40,730 nt of DNA from Mucilaginibacter sp. (GCA_030445275.1 JAUCSE010000045.1:1-40730), one strand, 5' to 3'; numbered from the stretch's first letter, positions 16,362 through 25,172 are shown. Numbers and translations are program-made. Notes: a model not told the origin generated them from the sequence alone.

Positions 16362-16531
16362 GATTAAGGGATTTATAGGATTTTTTATTCAAGTTTTCCT
16401 GTTAATCCCTTAATCCTATAAACGGCGAAGCTCTCTTGAGTACCATTGAAAACAAAGTACAAACGAAAAATCCAAGTTCAGACAACTTAATCCAACTCAA
16501 TCAACCACTCACCAACTCAACTGGAAATAAA
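16362..16531. repeat. Intergenic hairpin and CAACTCAATCAACC-type repeat before the HIT gene
   Basis: GATTAAGGGATT at 16362-16373 pairs perfectly with 16404-16415; then comes AAACGGCGAAGC (also present at 26768-26779 and, inverted, near 2344-2358). Farther on, AACTCAATCAACCA (about 16494-16507) matches the repeat near 28067-28080. In-frame codons upstream of the HIT ATG fall inside these repeats, so the longer start is not real. Confidence 0.65.
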
Positions 16532-16924
16532 ATGACCATTTTTTCGAAAATAATAGCAGGGGAGATACCCGCACATGTGGTAGCTGAAAGTAATGAGTTT
16601 TTGGCTTTTCTGGATATCAGTCCGCTGGCCGAAGGGCATGTGCTGGTAATACCAAAAAAAGAGGTTGATTATATATTTGACCTTGACGATGAAACGTATG
16701 CTGGACTGCAGATATTTGCTAAAATTGTGGCAACTGCTATAAAAAAAGCCATCCCCTGTAAAAAGGTTGGTGTGGCGGTAATTGGTTTAGAAGTACCCCA
16801 TGCACACATCCACCTGATCCCCCTGAACGAGGTTAACGATCTTAATTTTTCCCGCCCTAAACTAAGCTTTACCAATGAAGAGCTGATTGCCACAAAAGAT
16901 AAGATCAAGGCAGCGTTTAGATAG
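16532..16924 (+). CDS. HIT family protein (histidine triad nucleotide hydrolase)
   Basis: 130 residues from the ATG at 16532, the usual HIT length; a TTG 32 codons upstream would add repeat-derived sequence (NLIQLNQPLTNSTGN). Features are the N-terminal IFSKIIAGEIPAHVVAE, LEGHVLVIPKKE-like strand (AEGHVLVIPKKEV) and the catalytic triad HAHIHLIPL, in which the middle His is the nucleophile. HIT proteins of this HINT class hydrolyse nucleoside 5'-phosphoramidates and related dinucleotides. The physiological substrate is unknown. Confidence 0.94.
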   Translation: MTIFSKIIAGEIPAHVVAESNEFLAFLDISPLAEGHVLVIPKKEVDYIFDLDDETYAGLQIFAKIVATAIKKAIPCKKVGVAVIGLEVPHAHIHLIPLNEVNDLNFSRPKLSFTNEELIATKDKIKAAFR

Positions 16925-16972
16925 ATATACAGATATGCAAATTTTAAATGTGCAGATGATGTTCCCTCCACG

Positions 16973-17072
16973 CGTCATTGCGAGGTACGAAGCAATCCCC
17001 GATTAGTAGAGGGGCTTTGTAGGTTTACTCTGTATAGTTAGGGATTGCCACGCTACGCTTACAGCAATGACG
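16973..17072. repeat. Family A palindromic repeat, copy 3 (imperfect)
   Basis: CGTCATTGC at 16973-16981 and GCAATGACG at 17064-17072 are the outer arms; inside are AAGCAATCCC and GGGATTGCC with weaker pairing elsewhere. It lies between the convergent HIT gene and ruvC; a single-sided family C copy (about 16925-16958) precedes it. Confidence 0.75.
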
Positions 17073-17082
17073 AGTTTTTTAT

Positions 17083-17661
17083 TTACTTCACAATCCGCTT
17101 CGCGTTATCCTTTGCAAAGGTATCCCAGCCTGAGTATGATTTTTTACTGCCTGTTTTGCTGCCGGTAGTTGTACGCTGAAAAGAGTGGCAAACTGCAACT
17201 GCTAATCCATCGGTAGCATCTAAAAAATCAGGGGTTTCCTTAAAGCTTAGCAGGTTTTGCAGCATGGCGGCGACCTGTTCTTTAGTCGCATTGCCATTAC
17301 CGGTTATGGATTGTTTTATTTTACGGGGAGCATACTCGGTGATCTCTACATTACGCGATAGTGCTGCGGCCATAGCCACACCCTGGGCTCTGCCTAGCTT
17401 AAGCATTACCTGTATATTTTTGCCGTAAAAGGGGGCCTCAATAGCCAGGCAATCCGGGTGATAATTATCAATCAAGGCGACGGTTTTTTCAAATATGCGT
17501 TGCAGTTTCAGCATATGATCGTCCATCTTATCCATCTTCACCACGCCGAGGGCAATTAGTTCAATTTTTGGTCCGGTTTCTTTTACCAGGCCATAACCCA
17601 TAACCGCCGTACCGGGGTCTATGCCTAAAATAATACGTTCTTTAGTGTTTTCTTGCTGCAC
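17083..17661 (-). CDS. ruvC: Crossover junction endodeoxyribonuclease RuvC
   Basis: 192 residues. RuvC resolves Holliday junctions as a dimer with the RuvAB helicase. The four metal-binding acidic residues are Asp15 (LGIDPGT), Glu75 (LAIEAPFYG), Asp148 and Asp151 (DFLDATDGLA). The C-terminus is about 20 residues longer than in E. coli and rich in Ser, Thr and Lys (TTTGSKTGSKKSYSGWDTF), as common in Bacteroidota. aat lies 86 bases upstream on the same strand; ruvA and ruvB are not in the window. Confidence 0.95.
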   Translation of the reverse strand: MQQENTKERIILGIDPGTAVMGYGLVKETGPKIELIALGVVKMDKMDDHMLKLQRIFEKTVALIDNYHPDCLAIEAPFYGKNIQVMLKLGRAQGVAMAAALSRNVEITEYAPRKIKQSITGNGNATKEQVAAMLQNLLSFKETPDFLDATDGLAVAVCHSFQRTTTGSKTGSKKSYSGWDTFAKDNAKRIVK

Positions 17662-17681
17662 AGTTCAAAGTTAGTTATATA

Positions 17682-17724
17682 GAAGCTAAAAGCCGAAGGC
17701 GTAAAGCAGAAAGCTTATGCTTTG
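17682..17724. repeat. Family D repeat between aat and ruvC
   Basis: AGAAGCTAAAAGCCGAAGGC followed by GTAAAGCAGAAAGCTTATGC, a single-orientation AAAGC-rich stretch related to 9419, 10340 and 32786. Confidence 0.6.
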
Positions 17725-17747
17725 GGTAAATGATGTATTTAATTCCA

Positions 17748-18386
17748 TCAAACCAAGCTATTTTGCAGGGCGGCTATATATTGCTCGCGGCTTATCATCC
17801 GGGCCCCCATTGATTCCAGGTGGTTGGTATGTAGTTGGCAATCTATCAGCTGATAAAGCCCGGTTTGGCATAAATATATCAGGGCGGTCTTGGAGGCGTT
17901 GCTTACGCGGCTAAACATGCTTTCGCCGCAAAAAATGTGACCAACTTGTACGCCATAAATACCGCCAACCAGTTCCTGCCGCTCCCATATTTCAACAGAA
18001 TGGGCATGCCCTTCGGCATGTAGTTTATTGTAGGCTGCCTTCATATCATCAGTTATCCAGGTGCCGTCCTGGCCCTCGCGCGGGGCTGTGGAGCAGGCTG
18101 TGATCACCTCATTAAAACAGGTATCGGTAGTGATGGTGAATTTACCGGAACGTAATACCTGTCGCATTGATTTAGATATCTTTAACTCATGCGGATATAA
18201 TACAAAACGTTCATGTGGCGAGTACCACAGGATAGGCATATCATCACTATACCAGGGGAAGATGCCGTTTTGGTAAGCCAGCAATAAGCGTTTGGTGGAT
18301 AGATCGCCTCCTACAGCTAAAAGCCCGTCTGGTTCGGCCAGTCCGGGCTCGGGAAATACTAAACGTTTATCAAGCCTGAATATCAT
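17748..18386 (-). CDS. aat: Leucyl/phenylalanyl-tRNA--protein transferase
   Basis: 212 residues from the ATG at 18386; a TTG three codons earlier is less likely. Aat adds Leu or Phe to proteins with N-terminal Arg or Lys, making them N-degrons for ClpAP via ClpS. The family motifs are FPEPGLAEPDGLLAVGGDLS, GIFPWYSDDMPILWYSPHERFVL, GQDGTWITDDM, SVEIWERQELVGGIYG and GESMFSRVSNASK. It is 11 bases downstream of the DUF3857 gene and probably co-transcribed, with no evident functional link. Confidence 0.95.
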   Translation of the reverse strand: MIFRLDKRLVFPEPGLAEPDGLLAVGGDLSTKRLLLAYQNGIFPWYSDDMPILWYSPHERFVLYPHELKISKSMRQVLRSGKFTITTDTCFNEVITACSTAPREGQDGTWITDDMKAAYNKLHAEGHAHSVEIWERQELVGGIYGVQVGHIFCGESMFSRVSNASKTALIYLCQTGLYQLIDCQLHTNHLESMGARMISREQYIAALQNSLV

Positions 18387-18397
18387 CAGGGACAAAT

Positions 18398-20335
18398 TTA
18401 CGCTTTGCGATGTATCACCAGTTTTTTATTTTGTGCTTTGGCAACAGCATCCATATATACTTGCATTTCGGTGTATTTGGCGGCTGGTATTACCTGTTGG
18501 GTTAAATTAAATTTAGTGGTACTTATTACCTGGTTTTTGGTTGCGTCATATTTGTACTTCACCTCGTATGTGCCATAGCTGAATTTGAGGCTCTGATCTG
18601 TTGGTAAGGTTTCTACCTCAAAACCCGTGGGCAGATCAATAGTGGTAACGCATGTTTTTAGCATGGGAACATCGAAATAAAAATCGCTTTTTCTTTTTTC
18701 CAGTATCGGTAGGGTCATCTGCCACAGATCAAATACCCGTGGCCGGTAAAACTGCTTATCGCCCGATGCTATATCGCAAAACTTATCATATTCCAGGTCA
18801 ATATCCACCTCTTTTACCCCGTCATTATCGGTTGCTGGTTTAAAATCAAATACAGATGGCTGCCTCATGTTCAGCATTCTGATTACCCGTTGTTTTTGCT
18901 CGTCGGTTTTCAAAGTAGCTATGCCAATATAGGTATCCCGGTAATCGCCGGTGCTTAATATTTTTAAATGTGCTTTGGCGCCACCATCAGCATCTAATAC
19001 GATATGGGCCTCACTGTTGAATTGGTTGTCCACATCAATGCTTCCCGGTGTTTTTACCAGTTTGCCACCATCTTCTGTAATCAGCAAACCATATCTATTT
19101 TCGGTAAACGATCCCAGTTTCCCAAACGGCTGGTTGCTGTTTGTACATTCAAGCCAGGTGGTATCACTTTTAAAGGGCACACATAATATGATATGATTAA
19201 AAGGATCGTTCGGAAACGACGGATCAGCAGGTTCAGCGTTTGCGCCAGCGTTTATGATGGTATAGTATGAAGGTATGTTTACAGCTTTAAGTAATGCATA
19301 CATATAATTAGATAGCGCTTTACAATCGCCATATTTTTTTTGATCAACAAATGTGGCTGGGAAAGGCTTTAAACCTCCAATACCTAACTGAATGCTTACA
19401 TACCTGGTGTTTTTCTGCATATACTCATACAAAAACTTAGCTTTTTCTTTATCAGTTTTGATATCGGCGGTCATTTTTTTGATCTCCTCAGTCCTTTCCG
19501 GACTAAGTGTGCATACATCGGCATTTAAAGATTGTATCCACTTGCCATAGCCCTGCCATGTACTTATATCGCCGGGTAGCCCTCCGTATTGAAATGCATC
19601 TGAAGCAAACAGCACTTTAGGGAAAACCCGCCATTCCATAGCGTCATCTTCGGGTTTAATGGCTTTCAAGTTGTTTACATGCCAGGTATATTTCGCAAAT
19701 TCACCCTCTGTGCTTTTTTCGGGCTTGACCCTGGTGTTTTTGTTCATATACCTGAAGCCTACGGCAGGGTTGGTCAAAACCTTGTACTCCGCATTTTGAA
19801 CAGACCATTCCGGCTGTTGGATATCCCATTCGCCGAGATCAAGATAGCTGTTCTTCCCGAGCTCATAACTGATTTCGATAGTGGATGGATAACTGGCAAC
19901 GGTGTGCTCCATAGCCAATACGCGATCATCAGTTATGATAGATATGCCGTCGACAGCTGAGCGATCATAAAAATCGCTCTTGTGATATTTTTTAACCAGT
20001 ATCCCTGCTGCATTATAAACCAGCATTTGAACATCATTTATGCTGTTGAATTTTTTATCATAATATAAAACCAATAATGCGGCCTTATCACCTTTTTCAT
20101 TTAAAACAGTAACAATACTGTGGTGTTTATGAATTACGCGACCCGGCCCTTTTACCGTTAACTCATCTGATGAATATCGCACTACGGCATTCGCATCCTG
20201 CTTCAATGAATCAGGAATAGTTGAGGCTATATAAAGATCCTTGGGGATGCTTTTGTCCTGAGCGTAGCTTTGATGATATAGCGCACAAAGTACTACTATA
20301 GTAAACAGCAGCCTGGTATAAGTTTTAGTAAGCAT
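18398..20335 (-). CDS. Exported DUF3857 / transglutaminase-like protein (catalytic residues present)
   Basis: 645 residues. A signal peptide (MLTKTYTRLLFTIVVLCALYHQSYAQ) is followed by a DUF3857 beta-domain (about 30-240) and a transglutaminase-like domain (about 255-420). Its core keeps the nucleophile Cys338 in KYGDCKALSNYM and His381 in DPFNHIIL; the third position is LECT (Glu396) where Asp is more usual. The C-terminal third is a DUF2569/DUF3858-like beta region. Such proteins are common in Bacteroidota envelopes; their substrates are not known. It lies six bases after the stop of its paralogue (20342-22276), which is the first gene, and eleven before aat. Confidence 0.88.
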   Translation of the reverse strand: MLTKTYTRLLFTIVVLCALYHQSYAQDKSIPKDLYIASTIPDSLKQDANAVVRYSSDELTVKGPGRVIHKHHSIVTVLNEKGDKAALLVLYYDKKFNSINDVQMLVYNAAGILVKKYHKSDFYDRSAVDGISIITDDRVLAMEHTVASYPSTIEISYELGKNSYLDLGEWDIQQPEWSVQNAEYKVLTNPAVGFRYMNKNTRVKPEKSTEGEFAKYTWHVNNLKAIKPEDDAMEWRVFPKVLFASDAFQYGGLPGDISTWQGYGKWIQSLNADVCTLSPERTEEIKKMTADIKTDKEKAKFLYEYMQKNTRYVSIQLGIGGLKPFPATFVDQKKYGDCKALSNYMYALLKAVNIPSYYTIINAGANAEPADPSFPNDPFNHIILCVPFKSDTTWLECTNSNQPFGKLGSFTENRYGLLITEDGGKLVKTPGSIDVDNQFNSEAHIVLDADGGAKAHLKILSTGDYRDTYIGIATLKTDEQKQRVIRMLNMRQPSVFDFKPATDNDGVKEVDIDLEYDKFCDIASGDKQFYRPRVFDLWQMTLPILEKRKSDFYFDVPMLKTCVTTIDLPTGFEVETLPTDQSLKFSYGTYEVKYKYDATKNQVISTTKFNLTQQVIPAAKYTEMQVYMDAVAKAQNKKLVIHRKA

Positions 20336-20341
20336 GGGGTA

Positions 20342-22276
20342 TCATGATTTTTTTAATACAACCTGTTCGTTTAGCATTTCATACATTTTTTTGCAAAATT
20401 CATGAAACTCAGGATAGTTCTCTTTAAAATACATTGACTGTTTGAAATCAACACTTAGCCTGATCATGATTGAGCCGTCCTGTTCAACAACAATGCGTTT
20501 AAAAACAACGCTTTTATCGGGAATCATCATGCTGATGTTTTTGGGCATAGCATCAACTTTATAACCTGCCGGAAGCTTAAAAATACCGGTTATTGCATAA
20601 TTATCACGATAGCCAAAATCAATATCTGTAACACGGTTCTCACTTAAAAAGGGGTTTGTTTTAAGAGCGGTAAATAAATTGGAGTTAAAGTAAATGTAAT
20701 TATCGTCTGCCCCGGTAAGTTCAAGGTTAAAATCCAACGTTTGTCTTAGTGGCAGGGTATCAACATCCATGTTTTCAAACTTAACCGATGCTATTTTCAG
20801 GTTATTATTATCATCACGTAAAAAGTCGATATATTTTTTTTCGCCGTCGGTTTTATATTTCTTAACGCAATTTACTTTGTTATATACAAAGCTGCTGATA
20901 TCGGCCGATCCACTCATTTTGCCCTCAGGTTTTATTTCGGCATTGATGAGTACCACCTGCCTTACAGGGTCTTTGTCCTGCAAAAAAACAAGGTCATAAG
21001 CCGCATCATCTTTATTAATATACAATCCAAGGGAGTTCAAAAAATTATTAGGTACCTGGTTGTAAATATTGTATTTGCTGGTAGCATCAAGTACATAATA
21101 CTTATTACTATCAACCGGGATATAGGCTACCGTGCTATTAAACTGGTAAAAGCTTGGATAAGCCGGGTTAACGCGGCCGTGTTTGCGGGTGCTTACCAGC
21201 ATGGGATATACCTTAACCCCCGACTTTTTGAGCAGATGGGTCAATATGAGGTTAATTTCGGTTGAGTTGCCTGTCTTTTTTTCCCAGGCTTTTACGGTGC
21301 CATCATTAGTGTAACGGGCATAACTATCGTCCCACTTCATGGCATTTTTAACCTCATTAAATAAGTAGGCGATCTTTTCATCATCGGCTTTCAGGCTTTT
21401 GGCCTTACTGATGATTGCTTCTTCGCCGCTAAGTTTACGGTTTATCTGACCTCCAAAATCCTCGTCATCAGCCTTGCTCTCGCCAACTTTTTTCCAGGAA
21501 TCCTGAAAAGTCTGTACAAATCCGTTTGTTGGTTTTATGCTCAATAACTGGAACAATATGCGCTCAGAATTATCAGTACGTGCACCCATATAAGGCTCGT
21601 CTTTTAATGAGGGGATGTTAGCCAGTGCCTGGATATGGGCATTGGATGAATTGGTTTTATCAACAACGTATGGATAGTGAACGTTTACCAGCTGTTTGTA
21701 AAATAGCACATCGGGCACATTAGTGCTTAGTTCGCTGTAACGGGTTGGCAGATCGCTCTGGAAATACCAGTCGGGAAAATCGCCTACGCTTGCAGCCGTT
21801 AAATGATATTTGTATTCAATAATGGAGCCTGGTTTTACATTGGGGAACGAAAATACCAGGGCCGAGCGGTACTTATCAATAGCCTCTGTAAATATCTGTT
21901 TTTTATCAACCTTTACTATCTCAATAGCTCCATTGGTTTGGTTAATGGTTTGTACCTGTAGTCCTGTAATGTATTGGGCCCGGTTGGCGCTATAATATTC
22001 AATGCGGATGTTGGCCTCAGATTTACCATTATCATTAAATATTTTGATGCGCGTGTGCCTGTCGGTCACAATGTTATAGTTTTGATCAAAGTAAACCTCG
22101 CCTTTGTCAAAAAGTATTTCGGCGTTGGCATCTTTTTCAAAATCGCAGGCTTGCAGTTCCAGGTCGGCTTTGTCAACTTTACCAAATGCCTGTGTGGTGG
22201 GTATAGGAGCAGGGGTTTGGGCTTTTGCAACAAGTGTAGCTAACCCCAAAATTACGAGGGTAAAAAATTTATTCAT
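20342..22276 (-). CDS. Exported DUF3857 protein with degenerate transglutaminase core
   Basis: 644 residues from the ATG at 22276 (an in-frame upstream start adds 14 residues that break the signal peptide). Signal peptide MNKFFTLVILGLATLVAKAQ, then DUF3857 (about 35-230) and a transglutaminase-like domain. The nucleophile position is Ser338 (TGNSTEINL) and the histidine position Ser381 (QFNSTVAY), each at the same residue number as Cys338 and His381 of the downstream paralogue, while the LDATS Asp is kept. It should lack Cys-protease or transglutaminase chemistry and may bind or assist its partner. Same length and tandem order suggest an old duplication. Confidence 0.85.
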   Translation of the reverse strand: MNKFFTLVILGLATLVAKAQTPAPIPTTQAFGKVDKADLELQACDFEKDANAEILFDKGEVYFDQNYNIVTDRHTRIKIFNDNGKSEANIRIEYYSANRAQYITGLQVQTINQTNGAIEIVKVDKKQIFTEAIDKYRSALVFSFPNVKPGSIIEYKYHLTAASVGDFPDWYFQSDLPTRYSELSTNVPDVLFYKQLVNVHYPYVVDKTNSSNAHIQALANIPSLKDEPYMGARTDNSERILFQLLSIKPTNGFVQTFQDSWKKVGESKADDEDFGGQINRKLSGEEAIISKAKSLKADDEKIAYLFNEVKNAMKWDDSYARYTNDGTVKAWEKKTGNSTEINLILTHLLKKSGVKVYPMLVSTRKHGRVNPAYPSFYQFNSTVAYIPVDSNKYYVLDATSKYNIYNQVPNNFLNSLGLYINKDDAAYDLVFLQDKDPVRQVVLINAEIKPEGKMSGSADISSFVYNKVNCVKKYKTDGEKKYIDFLRDDNNNLKIASVKFENMDVDTLPLRQTLDFNLELTGADDNYIYFNSNLFTALKTNPFLSENRVTDIDFGYRDNYAITGIFKLPAGYKVDAMPKNISMMIPDKSVVFKRIVVEQDGSIMIRLSVDFKQSMYFKENYPEFHEFCKKMYEMLNEQVVLKKS

Positions 22277-22552
22277 ATGATAAGGTTTACATATACTATA
22301 CGAATATAATATAAGCAAATGGATTATATCAAAATAAAAAAAACAATTTTATTTGCCGATTGTATGCGAGTTATGTTGCGGTAAAATAAGCGCTGTTTTT
22401 CACGGTCTACTGTAATCATTTGATGCGTTGCTCCGTAAATAAGGATATTAATTTATATATTGCTTACTGTAATTTTGGCATCAGAAAATGGAACTGATGC
22501 ATAATTATCTGCCATTTTTTAAACTGGCACTTTGATTGATAAAACATAATTA
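22277..22552. other. Divergent intergenic region DUF3857 / hflX
   Basis: 276 bases with AT-rich sequence and no repeat of the families seen elsewhere. TAATTTTG at 22470-22477 is a perfect -7 box match for hflX, about 75 bases before its ATG, though no clear -33 TTG is at the right distance. On the other strand, TTTG near 22316 and a TATAT-rich stretch could serve the DUF3857 gene. Confidence 0.45.
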
Positions 22553-23737
22553 ATGAAACAAAAATTTTATGATACTGCTGTGAAGCAGGAAAAAGCTGTT
22601 TTGGTTGGCGTGATGACGCCACACGTAACTGATGAGCAGGAGAAGGAGTATTTAGAGGAACTGGAATTTTTGGTAGCCACTGCCGGTGGCGCAACAATAA
22701 CAAGCTTTACCCAAAAACTGCAAAGACCCGATAGGGCAACTTTTGTAGGTTCAGGTAAGTTAGAGGATATTAAGGCCTTTGTAATTGAGGAAGAAATTGA
22801 TATGGTTGTTTTTGACGATGAACTGTCGCCATCACAACTGCGTAATATTGAGCGGGAACTGCAGGTGAAAATACTTGACCGTAATAATCTGATACTGGAT
22901 ATTTTTGCCAACCGGGCACAAACCGCTCAGGCTAAAACTCAGGTTGAATTGGCCCAGCTGCAATATTTATTGCCACGCCTTACCCGTTTATGGACTCACT
23001 TAGAGCGCCAGAAGGGTGGTATTGGTATGCGTGGTCCGGGTGAGTCGCAAATTGAAACGGACAGACGTTTGATCCTGGATAAAATATCGTTGTTAAAGGA
23101 AAAACTGAAGCAGATTGATAAGCAGAATGAAACCCAACGCAAAAACCGCAACCAGATGGTGCGCGCCGCATTGGTAGGTTATACCAACGTAGGTAAATCA
23201 ACCATCATGAACATGATCTCCAAATCGGACGTATTTGCTGAGAATAAACTGTTTGCCACGTTGGATACCACGGTACGGAAGGTGGTGATTGAGAATGTGC
23301 CCTTCCTGCTGTCAGATACGGTTGGATTTATCCGCAAGCTACCCCATCATTTGGTAGAGTGCTTTAAGTCGACCCTTGACGAAGTTCGCGAAGCTGATAT
23401 ATTGATCCATGTGGTTGATATTTCGCACCCTAACTTTGAGGATCAGATACGTACCGTTAACGAAACCCTGAAGGATATTGGTGCCATTGATAAAAAGGTG
23501 ATCACGGTGTTTAACAAGATAGATGCTTTTAAACCCGAGCAGCACCAACTGGAACAACAGGCCGAGCCGCTTACTTTAGATGACTTTAAACACAGCTGGA
23601 TGGCCAAGAACAATAGTCCGGCTATATTTATATCAGCCACTAAAAAAGAAAATGTTGATGAATTCAGGGATCTGTTGTATGAAGAAGTAAAAACTATTCA
23701 TACAGAAAGATATCCGTATGATCAGTTGTTGTATTGA
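22553..23737 (+). CDS. hflX: GTPase HflX
   Basis: 394 residues. HflX is a ribosome-associated GTPase that splits or rescues stalled 70S ribosomes. The N-terminal HflX domain (about 15-180) includes GSGKLEDIKAFV, FDDELSPSQLRNIE and the diagnostic GIGMRGPGESQIETDRR. The G domain has Walker A GYTNVGKS (209-216), DTVGF (255-259), NKID (321-324) and an SATKKE G5 loop. Start ATG. It is followed by a perfect GC hairpin ten bases after the stop. Confidence 0.96.
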   Translation: MKQKFYDTAVKQEKAVLVGVMTPHVTDEQEKEYLEELEFLVATAGGATITSFTQKLQRPDRATFVGSGKLEDIKAFVIEEEIDMVVFDDELSPSQLRNIERELQVKILDRNNLILDIFANRAQTAQAKTQVELAQLQYLLPRLTRLWTHLERQKGGIGMRGPGESQIETDRRLILDKISLLKEKLKQIDKQNETQRKNRNQMVRAALVGYTNVGKSTIMNMISKSDVFAENKLFATLDTTVRKVVIENVPFLLSDTVGFIRKLPHHLVECFKSTLDEVREADILIHVVDISHPNFEDQIRTVNETLKDIGAIDKKVITVFNKIDAFKPEQHQLEQQAEPLTLDDFKHSWMAKNNSPAIFISATKKENVDEFRDLLYEEVKTIHTERYPYDQLLY

Positions 23738-23747
23738 GCTCTCCCAA

Positions 23748-23765
23748 CCCCGCCAGCTGGCGGGG
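23748..23765 (+). terminator. Perfect GC-rich palindrome after hflX
   Basis: CCCCGCCAGCTGGCGGGG, an 18-base perfect palindrome followed by AATTTTC. It may act as the hflX terminator, but the sequence is also a known style of short dispersed palindrome, and the T-tract is weak. Confidence 0.5.
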
Positions 23766-23783
23766 AATTTTCTAATCTAATTT

Positions 23784-23861
23784 GTCATTCTGAGCGAAGT
23801 GAAGGATCTATTATACAATATGCATTGCGATGAATAGATCCTTCACTTCGTTCAGGATGAC
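23784..23861. repeat. Family B palindromic repeat (GTCATTCTGAGC type)
   Basis: A 29-base arm (23784-23812, beginning GTCATTCTGAGCGAAG) pairs with 23833-23861 at 27 of 29 positions; the loop is 20 bases. The outer motif differs from family A and resembles a repeat type common in Bacteroidota genomes. Confidence 0.8.
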
Positions 23862-23874
23862 AACGAGGTATTAT

Positions 23875-23911
23875 AAAAAGAGATGCATTAATGCATCTCT
23901 CTTTATTTTTT
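23875..23911. terminator. Bidirectional terminator between hflX and the alpha/beta hydrolase
   Basis: A perfect 22-base palindrome, AGAGATGCATTAATGCATCTCT at 23879-23900, with an A-tract on its left and CTTTATTTTT on its right, so it can end transcription from both converging genes. The hydrolase stop codon at 23903 overlaps its right side. Confidence 0.75.
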
Positions 23912-24802
23912 CTGCATTTTAATATCCGCAATTGCCCTATCTAAAAGAATATTAAACTCTTCTGGCTTTTCAATCATCGGGAAATGCCCGGTGGCGTGGA
24001 TGTATAATAATTTAAATGGTATCTTATTAGCTGCTAAATGAGTAGTATCAGTAAGTTTTACATCGCTATTGATGAGATATAGCTTTGTTTTGGCTGCCTG
24101 CAGTTTTGCTATTTCGTTAAAATCGCCATTATCTTCCATACAGGCCGCGGCAATTGCGGTATCAACATGGGCTACATCGTTAAGTACTCTTTTTTTAACT
24201 GCCGCGGTAGTTGTTTTATAAAAAAGGGCCTCGTTAAAGTAAGCAAAAGTTATTTGTTTAAACTGATGTTTTAATGAATCAATTGCGGCATCATTTTCTT
24301 TTTTTGCTTGTGCAGTGTGCACCTGGGCCTTCCCAACATTTTTAAAAATGTCAACTACCACCAGGCCAATCACCTGTTTGGGATTATCCACAGCGGCCTG
24401 TAATACCACATCGCCCGACATGGAGTGACCTACCAGGATCACTTTTTTCAGATCCAACTGTTTAATCACCGAATCAACATCCCGGCTAAATGCCATGGTG
24501 TTCCACTGGTTACGGTTCTTGCCTGATTGCCCGAAACCGGGCAGGTCAATAGCTACTACCCGGTATTTTTTACCAAAATAAGTGGCCTGGCTACTCCAGT
24601 ATGATTTGTTGATACACCAGCCATGAACAAAAAGTAAAGTGGTATCATTTTTACCAGTATCGGTATAAGCAATATTAACGCCATCGTCATGAAGGGCGAT
24701 TTTACCAACAGTATTTAATCCTGAGTTTTTAGATGGATTGTTGCAGGAGATTATAGCTCCTGATAAAACGATACCCGCTAACAAATACAACAATGGCTTC
24801 AT
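23903..24802 (-). CDS. Alpha/beta hydrolase lipoprotein
   Basis: 299 residues. The signal peptide ends in AIISC, so Cys20 is the likely lipid anchor. The alpha/beta hydrolase fold shows the oxyanion region FVHGWCINKSYW, nucleophile elbow GHSMSG (Ser127), an acid candidate Asp247 (INSDVKLTD) and catalytic His273 (HATGHFPMIEKPEEF). The substrate cannot be told; esterase, lactonase or haloperoxidase-like activities all occur in this group. It is a monocistronic gene between hflX and mqnD, convergent with hflX. Confidence 0.88.
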   Translation of the reverse strand: MKPLLYLLAGIVLSGAIISCNNPSKNSGLNTVGKIALHDDGVNIAYTDTGKNDTTLLFVHGWCINKSYWSSQATYFGKKYRVVAIDLPGFGQSGKNRNQWNTMAFSRDVDSVIKQLDLKKVILVGHSMSGDVVLQAAVDNPKQVIGLVVVDIFKNVGKAQVHTAQAKKENDAAIDSLKHQFKQITFAYFNEALFYKTTTAAVKKRVLNDVAHVDTAIAAACMEDNGDFNEIAKLQAAKTKLYLINSDVKLTDTTHLAANKIPFKLLYIHATGHFPMIEKPEEFNILLDRAIADIKMQKK

Positions 24803-25158
24803 GATATGGCTTGATTAATCACTGCAAAATACCATTGTTTTTGCTGATAAAGCAATCATAAAGAAGTATTTAACTTTATTTAACAGATAATTGTTTTACA
24901 GAATTTTGTTATGGGAAGATTACAAATTGGGAGGAGGAGTAAGGGGAGTAAGTGGTAAAAAATGCGTCATTGCGATCCGCCGACTGGCGGAGCGGCAATC
25001 CCCTACTTACAGAGCGGCTCTGCCTATCGGGGATTATTAATGTTGTGTTTGTTTTATTGGTATTAATGAGCTCCCTCTGGTCGGTTGTCTTCGTACAGCA
25101 ATGACGTACGGGTTAGGGTTGTCTAATTTTTGGAAAGCTTTAATATGCAGGCAAAATT
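24803..25158. other. Intergenic region between mqnD end and hydrolase start
   Basis: More than 350 bases without a gene. It holds the interrupted family A repeat (24965-25106), an AT-rich stretch before the hydrolase start, and a CCCCC/GGGGG hairpin at 25159-25172 that overlaps the end of mqnD. No open frame with convincing composition is present. Confidence 0.7.
24965..25106. repeat. Family A palindromic repeat, copy 4 (enlarged)
   Basis: CGTCATTGC at 24965-24973 and GCAATGACG at 25098-25106 are the outer ends, with ATCCCCTA and TCGGGGAT in the middle. It is about 40 bases longer than the other copies because of an extra TTAATG...ATTAATGAGCTC block (about 25037-25070), which may be an insertion. 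Confidence 0.7.
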
Positions 25159-25172
25159 CCCCCTTTAGGGGG
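25159..25172. repeat. CCCCC-TTTA-GGGGG hairpin containing the mqnD stop codon
   Basis: CCCCC (25159-25163) and GGGGG (25168-25172) flank the loop TTTA; the minus-strand stop codon TAA of mqnD is in the loop. A further GGGGG follows at 25176-25180. The last residues of MqnD (SPLTP) are thus encoded by this C-rich repeat. Confidence 0.7.

Noticed and set aside
16436..16531. 32-residue N-terminal extension of the HIT protein from a TTG
   Set aside because: The codons lie in a dispersed repeat, and the family starts at the ATG 16532.
22277..22318. Upstream start of the first DUF3857 gene
   Set aside because: It adds 14 residues before a normal signal peptide.
22553..22911. Antisense frames rich in Ser and Lys inside hflX
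   Set aside because: Shadow of a conserved GTPase gene with all motifs in the sense frame.
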